This document shows, piece by piece, positions 23,680 through 35,207 of a stretch of 64,000 nucleotides of DNA (position 1 is the first letter of the stretch; every line of letters starts with the position of its first letter). The translations under genes and the position numbers were made by a program. The notes under the pieces were generated by a model that saw only the letters and a list, made by a program, of their open reading frames with translations, did no database searches and was not told the origin of the DNA. Source of the DNA: Brachypodium distachyon. Its lineage: Eukaryota > Streptophyta > Magnoliopsida > Poales > Poaceae. The stretch is from positions 22,093,501 through 22,157,500 of the forward strand of contig NC_016131.3 of NCBI RefSeq assembly GCF_000005505.3, read 5' to 3'.

Positions 23680-24700
23680 TATACCCCCTCTTCTTCTCTT
23701 AAAAAATATACACCCTCTCCCCATCTCCTTTCCGAGCCCCACAGCCCCCTCGCTCCGTGCATCTTCTTCCTCCTCGCGCGAGCGCCGCCACTCATCCCGC
23801 TGCCGAGCGCCCGAGCCCACTTCGTCTTCCTCCTCGCTCGAGCGCCTCCACCGCAGGTTGATCTCCCCTTCGATTCTCTCGCTCCCGACCGTTTCTCCTC
23901 CCATCACACCATGAACGGATTCCGCCTTTAGATCCCCGTTTCATAATCTTCCCCAATTCGTAACTGAGGCAAAATCAAGGTAGCGCGGGCGCCCTACCTT
24001 GCCCTACTGGGTCCTCCGCCCGTGCCGACGCTCCTCCACGACAAGCTCGCCCTCGCACTCGTCGCGGCCGAGCTCCTCACCGAGCGGGAGACGCAGATCC
24101 TCCAACCCGACACGCGTACGACGCTCGCCCTCGCACTCCTCGCGGCCTGGCTCCTCCGCGAGCGGGAGACGCAGATCCTCAATCCCGACACCGGTAGGAA
24201 GCTCACCCTCGCCCTCGTCGTTGGCTGGTTGCTCCGCTCGGTCCTGATGATCGACACTCCCCCGGCACCAGGATTGGTACATAGTTTGATAGGTTGATGC
24301 GCCGGCACTAGTACTCCTAGATCGTTTGATGGGTTAGTTTGATGGGGACGACTGGTTTTTTTTAACAGCAGATGGGGACGACTGGTTTGGGGACCTGCAG
24401 ATGCATCATCGCGGGGATTGAATCTGCGATCATGTTGGAGATTACTTTTTTTTTTTGGAGCTGTTGAGATTACTGGATGGTACAATTTAACGTTTCTGTT
24501 CATTGTGTTGGAGTTTATTCGATGGTACACATACGGCTTTCTAGATGTATATGACGATCAGAATCAGTTAGTATTATCATACTGCTTTTTTGTCTACTGG
24601 TGAATATAATGAACACTAGTATGATAATTGTTTCACGTTATCATATTGTTTCGGTTTGTACTGGTGAGCTAGATGCATATCAATAAAGAATGTCTCAACT
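23680..24700 (+). other. Possible transcribed gene remnant
   Basis: A CT-rich leader-like stretch (23690-23930) resembles a grass 5' UTR. Then comes a GC-rich open stretch with 78-bp tandem repeats (24046-24237), then AT-rich sequence with CAATAAAG at about 24681. The open frame through the repeats has no ATG of its own; the apparent start at 24022 is GTG. I cannot name a family. It could be a non-coding transcript or a decayed gene. Confidence 0.3.
24046..24237 (+). repeat. 78-bp tandem repeat, about 2.5 copies
   Basis: Units at 24046-24123 and 24124-24201, with a partial third to about 24237. The period is a multiple of three, and in one plus-strand frame the units encode variants of ALALVAAELLTERETQILQP. 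The differences between copies are mostly compatible with an open frame. Confidence 0.8.
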
Positions 24701-25800
24701 TGTGACTAAATTTGAATGCACGCTTGTGTTCACAATGTTTGCATAACCACGCACCGCCTTTGCTTAATAACAGGCTTCTAGTTCCATAGCACAAGGACAT
24801 CTCACATAGCAGTACAAGAAAGAAGACACCCACCTTGCTTCGTTAACAGAAAGTGCACACAAAACAACTGCTCCTTACAAACAGCATCGCAGCCTATCCA
24901 CAATGCTTACATATTTGTCACGCACCGATACCGTTTTCTACTACCTGACATACAACCATACAAAGTAGCGGAAAAAAGGAGCCTCACACAGGCCTCCATT
25001 GTCCAAACAGCTCCAAAATATTTCTCGTGTACATGGTTATAGTTTTAATCCCAATCATTGGACAAACACGACAACTACTGATCATGTTTCGCATGGGGAA
25101 CCTGCTGCTTTTGTAAAAGCTCTTTTCTAGGAATAAGGTTTAGAAGCTCCAACAACTGATCTACCCATAAATGAACATAACGTTTTGAGAGCATAGTTCT
25201 CTATTTGAAAAACTCAAATTGTGAAAATCTAAATGAACCTTTTGCCTTTTTGTTTGTTACCACCTTTCGCCAGATTTACTTCATCAACACTTCCAGCAGT
25301 TGCATCTTTATCTGCTCCCAGGAGAATTGCCTATCACAGAAAATCCTAATTTTCAAGCACTTAAAACTGGAGCTTTTCCCTCAAAAGAAAAAAAACCCGG
25401 AGCACAATAGTAAATAAAATGAACCTATCATTTCTACTTGTTAGAAAATTATACTGTTCTAAACTCCTGTTGCAGCAAAATAGCTACTCTGTAAATTTCA
25501 AACTTTTCTAAATGTAATAAACTAATTCTTCCCAATTTACATATCTGGTACAATCTTTCAAACTCAGCACAGTATCTAAAACAGACTTTGTCTAGCATAA
25601 TCATCCCCAGATTTCCAGATTAATAATGCATCGTCACCAGCACATCTGAATAGTGTTTTCTTAAACCTACTCAGCCCTGTGAAATCATCAGAGACTATTT
25701 TAGAACGAATGCAAATCCATGATAAGAAAAGTTTGCTCAGGTAAACTTGAACAAACAAAGAGAATAACTTTGCCATCATAAAGGGCTCTTTATTCTTGAA
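24701..25800. other. Intergenic sequence, no gene recognised
   Basis: AT-rich. A short minus-strand open frame at 25576-25779 has no recognisable homology. Some GATGATT/CTGA-like motifs on the minus strand suggested snoRNAs but the boxes do not fit well. Confidence 0.3.
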
Positions 25801-25862
25801 TTTTTTTTCGAAAAGGGGAACGTCCCCGGTCTCTGCATCAAGTGATGCACACAGCCAAAAAG
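25798..25862 (-). repeat. Retroposon 3' tail (LINE/SINE-like)
   Basis: On the minus strand this reads as a tail: TGCATCACTTGATGCAGAG, then ACCGGGGACGTTCCCC and TTTTCG plus an A-run. It has the look of a short grass retroposon 3' end. It abuts the upstream limit of the UPF1-like duplicate at about 25865. Confidence 0.4.
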
Positions 25863-25864
25863 GA

Positions 25865-26512
25865 AATTCTAAACCCCATTGGCCATTGACAGCACAAAGC
25901 TTATCTATGCCTGTGAAGCGACACCCATGGAAGTTGTCGTCCCGTCATAACTAGTACACACTCCATCTCCTCGTGTTGTGCACGCCCCTGGAATCCCCAA
26001 ATCATGACCAATTCAGAAAAAAAAAGACAAATTCAGAAAATGATGCATTTTAGAGAGGAATTGGGATCAATCATAGATGGGATTCCATGCCAACCAAACA
26101 AGCTGTTAATCAAAACAAGAAAATTGAATTCAAAATAAGTTTCAGGAATGATTAGAACCAGACAAGCGGTTAATCAAACAGAAATTCCAAATGTGATCAG
26201 CCCATTGGTCATTGTTACCACGAGGCTCATCTATGCCTGTGAACGGGACCCACGGAAGATGCCGTTCCAAGGTAACTCGTACCCACTCCATCCTTGTCTC
26301 GTGCACCACTTGGAATCCCCAAATCACGACCCATCCCTGCACGGTTAAACTCAAATCAAATCCCCCACTACCCCCTCAACATTTCTCCTCCCCGGGTACT
26401 CTCTCCCCGATTCGCCTCGTCCCCTCCCGCAGCAAAACCCTAACCCTAGCTGTTCATGGCGACGCAGCCGCCTTCCTCGGCCGCGGCTGCCGACCTCTAC
26501 GAGACGGCCTTT
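25865..26512 (+). pseudogene. Truncated duplicate of the UPF1 promoter and start
   Basis: This segment aligns end to end with 34577-35262, the upstream region, 5' leader and first codons of UPF1. Shared blocks include the two CCCATTGGCCATT repeat units, AAGCTGTTAATCAAAACAAG, CGCACGGTTAAACT, CCCCCTCAACATTTCTCCTC, AAACCCTAACCCTAGCTG and the ATG at 26456. The first 18 codons ([18 protein letters not shown]) are identical; then the sequence breaks to TTT TAG. The copy lacks about 25 bp of CT-rich leader and a shorter leader segment present at UPF1. If transcribed it would encode 19 residues only. It sits about 8.7 kb upstream of the intact gene, in the same orientation. Confidence 0.92.
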
Positions 26513-27420
26513 TAGAATATTGTAATTGCTAATCTTGAGTTAATATTTGTATTTTACAGAAATCGTGAGATCTCATTCAGAAATTTTTGTTATAGGCGTT
26601 TACAGTTTACTCCATGTAACCTCAGATCACTTCCCACTCAGAATTGAAACTTCAACTAATGTTCCAACTTCAAAGATTTTCAGATTTGAAAACAACCGGA
26701 AGTTTTCGCTTGGGTCCAGAGATTTAATTCAGACAACATCAATTTGTAAACTCAAAATAGTGTGTCTATTTTTGTTTTTTTTGGCAAAGCTGTAGACAAA
26801 ACAGTATGCAATTGAACAGAGACTTATTAATGAAATCAATCTCCCGAAACTTTTAGAATTATCAATTTCGCTAACAAATTCTTCAATTATTCATGCTCCG
26901 CTATTCATGTCAAATCCGAAAGGCAGATGAGGGAGAATATTTAGAATTTTTTATTATCATGCTCCATCTAAGCGGATTCAGATTAACTTCACAAAAGAGA
27001 AAGCAATTTTATTTGCGCAGTATTGATCTTGAGCTGAGCTGCAGAACAGTAAGCTTTTGAAGTAATTTAGTTTAAACAACATGACCATTTGACCAATACA
27101 GACAGAATCAACGCCCAAGTCCAGCAACCTTACTGTTCAGCCTATATTCATATATCTTTCTTTTTCTGCAGGGAACTATATTCATATATCACTAGACTTG
27201 TTCATGGATCACAATCCAGCAACCTAATCGCAACAAAATTAAACCAAATTATGACGAATCCAACATCCTAACAATTTTTTTTTTTTGAGAAACTCCTAAC
27301 AAATAAATCATCCAGCCCAAACTATAATCAACCATCGAAGCACATTGAGGTGACAGCCTAACAGGCCAGCGGCCCAGGTTAGAAAATCTAACAGCAAACC
27401 GATTAAACTAGGCCCAGGCA
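26513..27420. other. AT-rich sequence between the UPF1 fragment and the F-box pseudogene
   Basis: After the duplication breakpoint the sequence is unrelated to UPF1. No gene or repeat was recognised. A T-run occurs near 27272-27284. Confidence 0.35.
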
Positions 27421-29758
27421 TGCCAGTGAGGCAGTGAATCAATCAGATCGGGAAAAACGAATCGTACGCCTTCGTCTCGACGGCACGCGCGATCTCCAGA
27501 GCCAGCTATCCACCGCACGGGGCCGCCGGATCTTCGGCTTCGGCAGGAGATCGCGCGTGCCTGGCTGCCCGCACCGTAAATCATATCCGCCGGCCGCGCG
27601 CACGCGCAAGCGAACGATCCGTGATGGACTCCGACCACGGTGCCACCAGCATCGACGTGCGTAGAAGGATCAACAGCCTGCTCGACCAAATCCTGAGCTT
27701 GAACGGCATCCGCACCTTCACGTTTGACGACGACAAAACAACAACGATCCAGCGCCACCATTACGACGACGGCGGCGTCGAGGATGAGGAGGAGTCGGAG
27801 GACAGGATCAGCATCCTCCCCGACGACCTGCTTCACCACATCCTGAGCTTCGTGCCCACGCAGGCAGGATGCGGTCCGCACGAGCGCGCTGTCGCGTCGG
27901 TGGCGGCACGTCTGGATCGGCCTCCCTGCCTTGGCGTTTGACGACGAGCGATCCACAACAGGGTTCGCCGAGTCGGTGGACAGGGTGCTCGTGCATGGCC
28001 GGCATAGCCACTACATCGGGGACAGGATCGAGATATCGCTGGCGCATCCTCCGCACGTGGCCCGCGCCAACCAGTGGCTTCAGTAGCTGGCGGCGGCCGC
28101 CGCCGCGCGAAGCATCAGCATCATCTTCTTCCGTGAGAAGAAGGATTGTGACCGCCGGCACGGGGTCGTGTTGGAATTGCCGGCGTGCGCCAACGGAAGG
28201 ACCACCTCCATGACGCTCGACTTCGGCGTCGTTGGCGTGGGCACCCTCGCGATCCCGCCGGCGGTCGCCTCGGCGCCCAGCTCGTTGACGCAGCTGGAGC
28301 TCAAGAACCTGCGGGTAGACGGAAGCGCCTTCTCCCACTTCGTGTCCTCCTGCTGCCCTCACCTGAGAAAGCTCGCCCTATACGCCTTCGGCTACGAGGA
28401 CGTCCTCCGCGTCTCCAACGACGCCCTGGAAGCCCTTGAGCTTGGCTACGAGTACGGACGTGGCGGCCTCCGGCGGCTAGAGGTGTCGTGCCGCAACCTC
28501 CGCCGCCTCCGCATCGCCAACCTCTTCTCGCCAGGGGTCATGGCCCGCCGGGTGCACGACGGCAGCAAGGCGGCCTGCTTCCGCACTCCCCGGCTGGAGG
28601 ACCTCACTTGGTGCTCCAGCGCGATGATACTCACATCCCAGCAGGGTGGAGTTCGCCCACAGCTTGGCCACCGTACGACGGCTTCGCGTTGCTCTCTTCA
28701 CCCACGCTATGGTGCATCATAACCTCTTCTACCGTAACGAACTCTCTGGATGGCTCCTTCAGCGCTGCACTGCTGTCCTCTCCCTTAGAGTACACATCTT
28801 GAATATACTCCCAGGGTAAGTATTATATACTATAAGAATTGCTAGTGCTCAGTCTGAGAAATTATTATTTCTTATATATATAGTATTCTTATATTTCTCT
28901 GTCCAACAAATGATGTCTCAACTTTGACTAAATCTGAGTACATCTATACACTAAGTAAAGTTTAGATACATCTAAATTTGGACAAACTTGAGACATTTTT
29001 TGTTGAACGGATATATAGCACATATAGTTAAGCCTTGCATGCTTAGGATTAGAGTAAATTTTACAGAACCACACATATTGTGGCTAGGGTATCAACGAAC
29101 CGTACTTGTGACTGCTTTTCTCACAAACCACAACTCTTTAGGCAGTCATCTGAAATAATCTAAATATGCTAGTTTAGTGGGCTTCACAACGTTTTCAACA
29201 ATGTATGAACCACGTGTCATATGCCACGAATCGGGTACGGAATAAAGTTGGGGAATTTTTTGGAAGGCATTGGGTAGACAGCGGAAAAAAGGATCAGATT
29301 AATGAGTCAGGCCCGGAGAAAAGGATCAGATTAACGAGTCAGACCGGTCTGAAGTGGCATATGACATGTGGCCCCCCATATCTCAGAAACACTACCAATC
29401 CCAATTAAACGGGCAGATTTGGATGTTTGAGAAAAAAAATCCTCAGGAGTTATGGTTCTGTTTTGAGGATAAAATTTAGGATTATCTTGTGCCTGCAAGT
29501 CAACACCTACTCATAACTTAATATTTGCATTTGTTCTTGTGTTTTGCTTGTTTAATTTCATGTATGTCTAGCTAAGTTTACGTGCTTTGCAATAATAATC
29601 CCATGCATCTGCCCATGTGTGCACGTGCCCACACAGCCATATTTTCTGGTTGGTGTACTGGACGACGAGGAGGCTTGGCTGGCCCAGTACGAGGATCTGA
29701 TGGTAGCCGTACCCCAGCTTAGCACTGTCACAGACCTGACCGTGAAATCCCTCTTGGA

Positions 29759-32700
29759 CAGTGCCGTACCCAGAAATTTGAGACCCTGTGCGAAATCTAA
29801 AATAAGACCTAAAATTTTGTTTGCCGATAACAAGAATATGATTTTTCATTTGATTATACGACTTCTAGATATGCTACAACTTATTGCGACAGTTAGTACC
29901 AAACTATATATTCATGTCGACAGAGTAAATGCAATATTCAAAGAGCAAACTAACCTCAACTTCTAGTGAAAAGCATCATCCGTCTGGTATTTCTTGAAAC
30001 GAAATCCTCGATTATATCTTCATAATTAATCTTCTCCAGAACATCATTTTCTAGTGATATTGTTGCCAATCCATTGAATCTTTCTTGTGTCATAGTAGAA
30101 CGCAAATAAGATTTCAACAACTTGAGTTTGGAAAAACTCCTTTTGGCAGAAGCAACGGTCACTGGAATGGTTAGCAAAATTCTGTATGCGATAACCGCAT
30201 TAGGAAAACAACCTCGCCGTTTCAAATACTTGTGAATGTTCTCCACTCCTAAGTGCAGCCTCCAGTTTAACAGAAGAAGATAACAGACTCTTATCATCCA
30301 AAGAGCACAACTTATCTGAAGTAAACAAGAAACCAAAAATATTTTCGAACCCTTGGTACTGTTCAAACCTTCTTGTAAGTGAATCAATAGCTTGATCAAC
30401 AACAGGTATAAAATAATTGACCCTAAATGACTCATGTGCAGATTGTTGTGAAGCAATAGATGCATCATCTGGGCTCTCATCAAATTGTCGTTTCCTTTTT
30501 ATTTTACGCTTGGTACGAAATTCTGGGACGATATTATTCTCAAGTGCAATTTCTTTTGCAGCTTCCAATGCATATGAAAAACCAATCTCTCTGTACTTAC
30601 TGAAAAATGAAATCAGCCTCTGTACTTCCTCAATTGCGATATCAATGAGCATATCCTTGGCTTGCAGCTGCTTGCTAACCAAATTAATAGCAGATAAAAT
30701 TTTGTACCAGATGACTACCGCCACTAAAAATTCAAAGTCACCAAGTTCATTGTTCGCCAATGACATAGCTTCACTACTTGTCTTTGGATCCTTATCATTT
30801 TCAGCCACTTCAAGCAAAGCCTCCCTTATTTCCTGAATCTGAAATCTTATGGCCTTAACACTATCAACACGACTCTCCCACCGAGTAGATGACAGTGACT
30901 TGAGAGGCAATCCTATTATGTTATCTTTCAGGATTTGCCATTTCTTAGTAGAACCCGCAAATGTTGTATAGATGCGTTGTATGACTCCAAAAAAATCTTT
31001 TGCTTTACCACAAGACTTTGCCATATCGCATAGTGTTAAATTCAGACTATGGCAACCAAAAACTGAATAAAAAGCTCTCGGATTTATATTCAGAAGTCTC
31101 CTTTGTACCCCAAGATTACCTCCTTTCATATTTGATCCATTATCATAGCCCTGCCCTCTCACATTGTCTAGATCAAGGTCAAGATTCTTCAATTCATCTT
31201 TTAGAGCTTCAAATAGTCCTTCCCCAGTTTTATCTTTTACTTCCGAAAAACCTAAAAAGGATTCCTCGATGCAAATAGGATCTGAAGATGCATCAACATA
31301 CCTTATGATCAACGACATCTGTTCTTGGTGGCTTGCATCAGGAGTGCAATCAAGTAACACTGAGAAATACTTTGCTTCTTTTACCTTCTTAATGATTTCA
31401 GACCTGATTGCAAAAGCAAGCAAACTTATTATCTCATTCTGGATGCCATGACCAAGATAATGGATATGAAATTCATCATTTGTGATGCGCTTAACATGCT
31501 CTTGGATAACTGGGTCAAATTCAGCCAACATTTGGATAATGCCTAAGAAATTACCGTTGCTGTCTTGGTACAACTTGCTATTAGTTCCACGAAATGCAAG
31601 GGTATGCTCGGCAAGGAACTTCACAATCAAAATTATTCTGAACAAAACTTTTCTCCAATGATCCCTTTCTTTTTGAAGTTCTCGTTGAGCAACTTTATCA
31701 ATTGTTTGATTGCTTTGCAACCTGTGACGCAAGTCATACCAAGTAGATATATTCAGAACATGTTCTGCACCAGTTTCATGTTCTTTAAGTCTAGTGCCAA
31801 GATGATGCCAATCATTGAAACCCTCATTTGCTAACTGACCTTTCCCTTGCCCCTTTCTCTACATTTTGCAACAAAAACAAAATCTCTATTAAGGTTTTTG
31901 CAATATACAAGCCATTTCTGTCACACTTTTCTCCATTTGAGAGAACTCTAGTGTATGTTGATGCTGAAAACCTTCTAGACAATCCATCTTTAGGTCCTTT
32001 CTGAATAGGTAAGTCTCTTCTAGGACCCTTTTGCACCAAAATATCAACCATTTTAGAATCAAGTGCATCCCAATTTCTTGGATCAAATATATCGAGCTGA
32101 AAAGTATTATTGTTGTCATTGTGATTCTCAGTACTTGGTGACCTATCCAAGCTAGCATCAACTCTATCATCATGGCCCTGGTCACCGACTTGATCAACAT
32201 TATTAGCATCAGGCTGATTAGCATCATCGGCGCCATGATCAATTTCTGTGTTGTGAGCCTCAACTTCTACTGCATCGTCAACATTATCATCTGGATCTGG
32301 AGTTTGATTTTCAGAAGTAAACTGAGAGTCTTTCACAACAAATCTATCAAGAGCACCCTTCTGAGTTTGAGCTACTGCTTCTAGTCTTTTCTTCTTCTTC
32401 CGCTTCTCATAACCAGAATCGTACTTCCTGATTCTGGAAGACATGTTGGAAGAAATAAACACCTCCTGTTTTACAAACCCAACACCGAAGAAATCAACAA
32501 AAACTAAAACTTGATATGTTCAGAGCAACAGCGAGACAAAGAAAGAACGGAAGAATTCGAAGTTGAGGATCAGGCCTTCACCGGTGCAGGGAATCGACGA
32601 CGCTTGCCGCTTGAGTTGCAGCCTCGCAAGCAGCGGAAGAGGTTAGGAACTGGGAAGGACCAAAGGAGAAGGAGATGAATTGATTGGCGATTTCCTCGGA

Positions 32701-32978
32701 CTGGGACTCTGGGAGCGCAGAACGGCAGAAGATGGAACCGAAGCGTCGGGCGAACAGACTACGAGGCTAGGATCGTGCGATAGATTTGGTGGGCTGATTG
32801 ATCTGCGGTGTGGCCATGTGGGCTATTTTTCTTTTCCCGGGCCTTCTATTCAGTATTAAGCAGAGAAGTTAATTAAGATAACTATTAGTAGTATTAGTAC
32901 TTGAGTAATCTTTGGGGGCCCTAAAATTTGGAGGCCCTGTTTCGTCGGCCAGCCTGCCCCTGCTGGTGTACGGTCCTG
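29759..32978 (-). mobile_element. hAT transposon (DUF4371/TTF-finger type), 3220 bp
   Basis: Flanked by an 8-bp direct repeat CTCTTGGA (29751-29758 and 32979-32986). Terminal inverted repeats are CAGTGCCGTACCCAG and CAGGACCGTACACCAG (reading inward from the right end). It encodes a defective transposase on the minus strand. An 8-bp duplication plus CAG-type ends is diagnostic of hAT. Removal of the element and one repeat copy restores the host exon frame. Confidence 0.95.
29985..32462 (-). pseudogene. hAT transposase pseudogene
   Basis: The N-terminal part (32462-31824) starts MFISSNMSSRIRKYDSGYEK, is acidic and Asn/Asp-rich, and leads into a TTF-type zinc-finger region (RRFSASTYTRVLSNGEKCDR). 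The central 510-codon frame (31732-30200) holds the DUF4371 core, including FSVLLDCTPDASHQEQMSL, GQGYDNGSNMKG and LSSTRWESRVDSVK. The C-terminal dimerisation region (YRILLTIPVTVASAKRSFSK) continues in another frame near 30240-29985. At least two frame changes, around 31860-31900 and 30240, leave no intact product. Introns are an alternative explanation for the first break but no convincing splice sites were seen. Confidence 0.9.
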
Positions 32979-33428
32979 CTCTTGGATCATCACAACTACG
33001 GAGCCAGCATAGCAACGCTGCTCTCCAGGTGCAGGAACTTAGAAACGCTCACCGTCATTGTCGACAACAAGGTAATTAGTTAAGTTGATTTTTCTCGCTA
33101 AGTCTCACCAGTACATATTGAGTTAAGCATGTGATTGTTGCTCAATTAGCTGACTCCACGTATATGTATACTTGTCAATTTTAATTATCTAAAATGAATA
33201 CACTCGTGGTTTGTGAATGCAGAGGCACAATTTTTCCACATTTGTGGGCCGACAACGGCATGCTGGTGTAAGCGTCCTGCGGATTGGAGGGAGCAGAAGC
33301 TGTTTCTGGATTTTCTCCGCCAAGTTGACCTCAAGGGCTTCACTTCGGTTGATTGGCTGCCAGAACTCGTGAGCCTATTGCGGTGTTCGAGACCAGAATT
33401 ACTAATAACGACTTCGGAGGATATGTAA

Positions 33429-34576
33429 TGCATGAATGATATGAGTTGAGTGACGTATCTGTCAGCGACTCTACGCCATCAACATCTGAACATACTCATG
33501 TTGATACACCACCAAGGACCAAATTGCAACAGAGCCATAATGCTGGGATCTGAGCTCACTTGCAGGCCAGAAATGGGCCCGTTATCTTGCCCATTTAAGC
33601 CTGTGTTGTGTGACCAAGAGGATATACAAAGAGTTAACTCTATTTTTTAATATATTTTTGTGGCATATTTTCTTTGTTCCAAAATATATGTGTATAATTT
33701 TTGTTGACTGTCAAAATTTCTAACATTTGATCGGACATGTAGCAAAATATCAACATTTACATGTAGTTCCATCATTAAATATGTTTCATAATATTGATTT
33801 GGTATATAGTAAAATATGAAATATTAGGCGGGGCAGTCCTTTCTAGATCCAAAAGGCATCTAGTCAAGTTGATATGTAAGCCATACATGATATGTGAAAT
33901 CCAACTATCCAGAATACTACAACAACAATCTTCCTCGTCGCCGTCAGCAGTTTCATCAACAAGCAGTGTTGTTCTTACTTCTTGCTAGTAGTCACACCAT
34001 CTTCTTGTTGGTCGACCATGTGATTGACACGTGCTATACCCCGTCCTATCTTGGCTATATGCCAAATCTAAATTAGTACTCCCTCCGTCCCATATACAAG
34101 TAATTCTAATTTGTTTAAATATGAACGTATCTATATATACTAAAATATGTCTATATACATGTAATAGAAACCACTTAATATAGGACGTCGGGAGTAGTTG
34201 TTGTCAACCATTTTTCTGAGCTGCCATCTTTTCAATGGCAAGCGGCTGACATTGCCGCCTCTTCTCTTGATCTCTTGGCTTCATGTGACGTTTTCGACTC
34301 CAATGCTTTTCTCCCTGCATGGCCTACATCAATGCCAATCTATGATAACTTTTCAGCGACAAACAAGATTCGAAATTTCCACGTTACGATTGCTTGCAAC
34401 CAAAATACAAAACTTGGAACCGTAAGTAAATTCCAATATCCATTTGAATCGGTATCACTATAATTCCAATTCAGGTTCTTAGTACTGGGAGCCAAAAGGT
34501 AGACTATGCGAATTCTTGATATTTGAACAATTTTCTAAATCTGACGAATATACACCCTTAACCAAAACAAGAAAAA
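33429..34576. other. Spacer between the F-box pseudogene and UPF1
   Basis: Mostly AT-rich sequence without recognised genes. It contains a Stowaway-like MITE at 34079-34194. Confidence 0.4.
34079..34194. mobile_element. Stowaway-like MITE
   Basis: 116 bp with ends CTCCCTCCGTCCCATATA and TATAGGACGTCGGGAG, flanked by TA. Confidence 0.82.
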
Positions 34577-35050
34577 AGAAATTCCAAACCAGACGTGCCC
34601 ATTGGCCATCGACACCACGAAGCTTATCTACGCCTGTGAAACGGGACCCTCGGAAGCTGCCATCCGGTCGTAACTCGTACCAACTCCACCTCCTCATTTA
34701 TGTACGCCCCTAGAATCTCCAAATCTCAACCAATTTAGAAAAAGAGAGACAAATTCAGAAAAATGATGCACTCTAGAGAGAAATTGGGATTGGTCTGCCA
34801 GCCAAACAAGCTGTTAATCAAAACAAGAAAATTGAATCCAAAATAAGTTTCAGGATTCTAGTCTCAGATGATTAGAACCAAACAAGCTGTTAATCCAAAC
34901 AAGAAAACAGTGACGTGCCCATTGGCCATTGGTACCACGAGACTCATCTATGCCTATGAATCGGGACCCACGGAAGCTGCCGTCCATGGTAACTCATACC
35001 CACTCTACCCTCGTCTCGTGCACCATTGAAATCCTCAAATCACGACCCAT
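34577..35050 (+). repeat. Two direct repeat units upstream of UPF1
   Basis: The first unit (about 34595-34735) and the second (about 34915-35050) each begin CCCATTGGCCATY, continue with TATCTAYGCCTRTGAA and GGGACCC.CGGAAGCTGCC, and end near TCCAAATC or TCAAATC. They are separated by about 320 bp. The duplicate at 25.9-26.3 kb also has two units, so the repeat predates the segmental duplication. On the minus strand each unit reads openly with the theme FTGVDKLRGVDGQWA. Confidence 0.8.
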
Positions 35051-35186
35051 CCCCGCACGGTTAAACTGAAATCAAATCCCCCACTACCCCCTCAACATTT
35101 CTCCTCCCCGGGTCCTCCTCTCCTCTCTTTCTCTCTGCCCTCCCCGATTCGCCTCGTCCCCTCCCTGCCTCCCCCATCCCGCGGCA

Positions 35187-35195
35187 AAACCCTAA
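35187..35195 (+). promoter_or_regulatory. Telo-box in the UPF1 5' leader
   Basis: AAACCCTAA, followed by CCCTAG, lies 13 nt before the UPF1 ATG. Telo-boxes are common near the starts of plant genes for translation and RNA metabolism. The truncated copy keeps it as well. Confidence 0.6.
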
Positions 35196-35207
35196 CCCTA
35201 GCTGTTC

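Larger units (their letters stand above)
27624..33428 (+). pseudogene. F-box/LRR (FBD-like) pseudogene split by a hAT element
   Basis: An F-box (RISILPDDLLHHILSFVP) about 60 residues in is followed by the usual SALSRRWRHVWIGLPALAFD block and leucine-rich repeats (LTQLELKNLRVDGSAFSHF, CCPHLRKLALYAFGYEDVL). Such proteins are SCF ubiquitin-ligase substrate adaptors. Lesions: a 4-bp GGCA duplication near 27864 shifts the frame; TAG at 28084; another frameshift near 28625. The frame ends at a donor near 28815 (CCAGG/GTAAGT). A second exon begins about 29638, is split by the hAT at 29759-32978 and ends at 33071 (VIVDNK/GTAATT). A third, from 33225, runs through CWCKRPADWREQKLFLDFL to TAA at 33426. 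The phase of the first intron does not close, so a further lesion or a different junction is likely. Confidence 0.88.

Noticed and set aside
25576..25779. Possible C/D snoRNA pair on the minus strand
   Set aside because: GATGATT-like and CTGAG-like strings occur, but the C and D box spacing and terminal stems do not fit.
28890..29012. Stowaway-like element in the F-box gene intron
   Set aside because: Inverted TGTCTCAA/TTGAGACA blocks exist, but the CTCCCTCCG termini and TA flanks are not recognisable.
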